Origin: Diphasiastrum complanatum
Taxonomy: Eukaryota > Streptophyta > Lycopodiopsida > Lycopodiales > Lycopodiaceae
Assembly: GCA_029204225.1 (NCBI GenBank)
Contig: CM055111.1
Span: 27,193,540-27,257,539, forward strand
Length of the DNA: 64,000 nucleotides
Direction of reading: 5' to 3'
The position numbers and the translations under genes were made by a program. This document shows, in pieces, positions 63,288 to 64,000 of this stretch. Numbering within the stretch: position 1 is the stretch's first letter; each line of letters begins with the position of its first letter. Under the pieces are notes generated by a model that saw nothing but the letters and a program-made list of their open reading frames with translations, had not been told where the DNA came from and ran no database searches.

Positions 63288-64000
63288 AAGAAGCATAGAT
63301 CAAAGCTCAAGTGCTTCTATTGTGGCATCGAAGGACATTTTGCAAGTGAGTGCTACAAGAAGAAGAGAGATCAAGGAGACAAGCAAGGTAATCTTACTCT
63401 TGATGAGGATGGTTTGGATGTGCAAGATGAAAATGATGATGCTTTTGTGATGTCTTCATGTATGCTTGCTAATGATGGAGATCTAGATCCTTGGTGGATT
63501 GATAGTGGAGCAAGTTCACACATGACCTTTCACAAAGAGTACTTCACTTCTTTGTTGGCATATGGAGATGACAAGAGGGTGATCTACACGGCCAATGATG
63601 GTGAGTGTGCAATCAAAGGGATTGGCACAATTATTATTTCTCTCTCTACAAATAGGAATGTTCATTTGGAGGATGTCTTGTTTATTCCATCTATTACCAA
63701 GAATTTGCTTAGTGTGAGTCAAATGCTAAGTAAGGGCCTCAAGGTGGAGTTTGATGGAGATGCTTGTTTGATCAAAAGGAAGGATGTCTTGATTGGAAAA
63801 GGTAAAAGGCAAGGGAAGTTGTTCAAACTTGATGCTTGTGTTATTGCTAACCAAGTTGGATGTGTTGCAAGGGAGCAAATTTCTATTCAAGAGGTTTGGC
63901 ACAAAAGGATGGGACACCTCAACTTCCAGTCATTGGAGGTAATGGCAAGGAAGAAGGTTGTGATTGGTCTTCCAAGTTCCTTAAGTAATGACAAGCATGT
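63288..64000 (+). CDS. Copia element F: zinc knuckle, protease, GAG-pre-integrase (runs off window)
   Basis: In frame with gag: knuckle CFYCGIEGHFASEC, acidic linker, protease active site WWIDSGASSHMTF, FIPSITKNLLSVSQMLSKGL, and the integrase zinc domain start VWHKRMGHLNFQSLEVMA. It is open to the end of the window. All landmark residues are present. This is the best preserved copia Gag-Pol in the window apart from its two stops in gag. Confidence 0.9.

Overview
The window is nuclear DNA of a land plant with a large, repeat-rich genome. The one host gene I can support is a plastid prenyltransferase of the UbiA/MenA family. It resembles Arabidopsis ABC4, the 1,4-dihydroxy-2-naphthoate phytyltransferase of phylloquinone (vitamin K1) synthesis. 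It lies on the minus strand in ten exons from 38223 down to 1067. All exon joins were read by eye from GT/AG sites, reading phase and similarity to the plant family, and together they give a 475-codon frame with both UbiA aspartate motifs. Almost everything else is LTR retrotransposon. Long introns packed with LTR elements, very long GA/CT tracts and a LINE-like ORF type fit a fern or other large-genome plant, but the lineage is not proven here.

Layout. 1-4300: exons 10 to 5, short introns, and duplicated gene-tail and splice-donor segments. 3982-29153 is intron 4, about 25.2 kb. It contains a broken chromovirus-type Ty3/gypsy element (X), itself interrupted by a Tat/Athila-type fragment and a minus-strand Ty1/copia element (C1). 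To its right lie two gypsy elements, A and B, each found as a minus-strand 5' half and a plus-strand 3' half. B sits inside the protease region of A, and an inversion later flipped the 5' halves of both. A third gypsy element (C) sits inside B's 3' LTR. 29154-29893: exons 4 to 2. 29894-37776 is intron 1, about 7.9 kb, holding copia fragments in both orientations. 37777-38223: exon 1 with a likely transit peptide.

Upstream of the gene, 38511-45105 is a LINE-like coding fragment split by a complete 5.9 kb non-autonomous LTR element (K). K has matching LTRs, a GATAG target duplication, a Tat-type primer-binding site, and an unusual gag-like and coiled-coil coding region with no pol. From 45106 to 64000 there are degraded copia elements (I, L, M, G), a 1.27 kb solo LTR, Tat-type gypsy fragments, and the 5' end of a better preserved copia element (F) that runs off the window. 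Four GA/CT tracts of about 90 to 150 bp lie in or beside LTRs here.

Apart from the prenyltransferase the genes do not form a pathway. The window records repeated LTR-element insertion, inversion and decay around and inside one essential photosynthetic gene whose coding exons stay intact. I saw no functional RNA gene, CRISPR array or prokaryotic feature.
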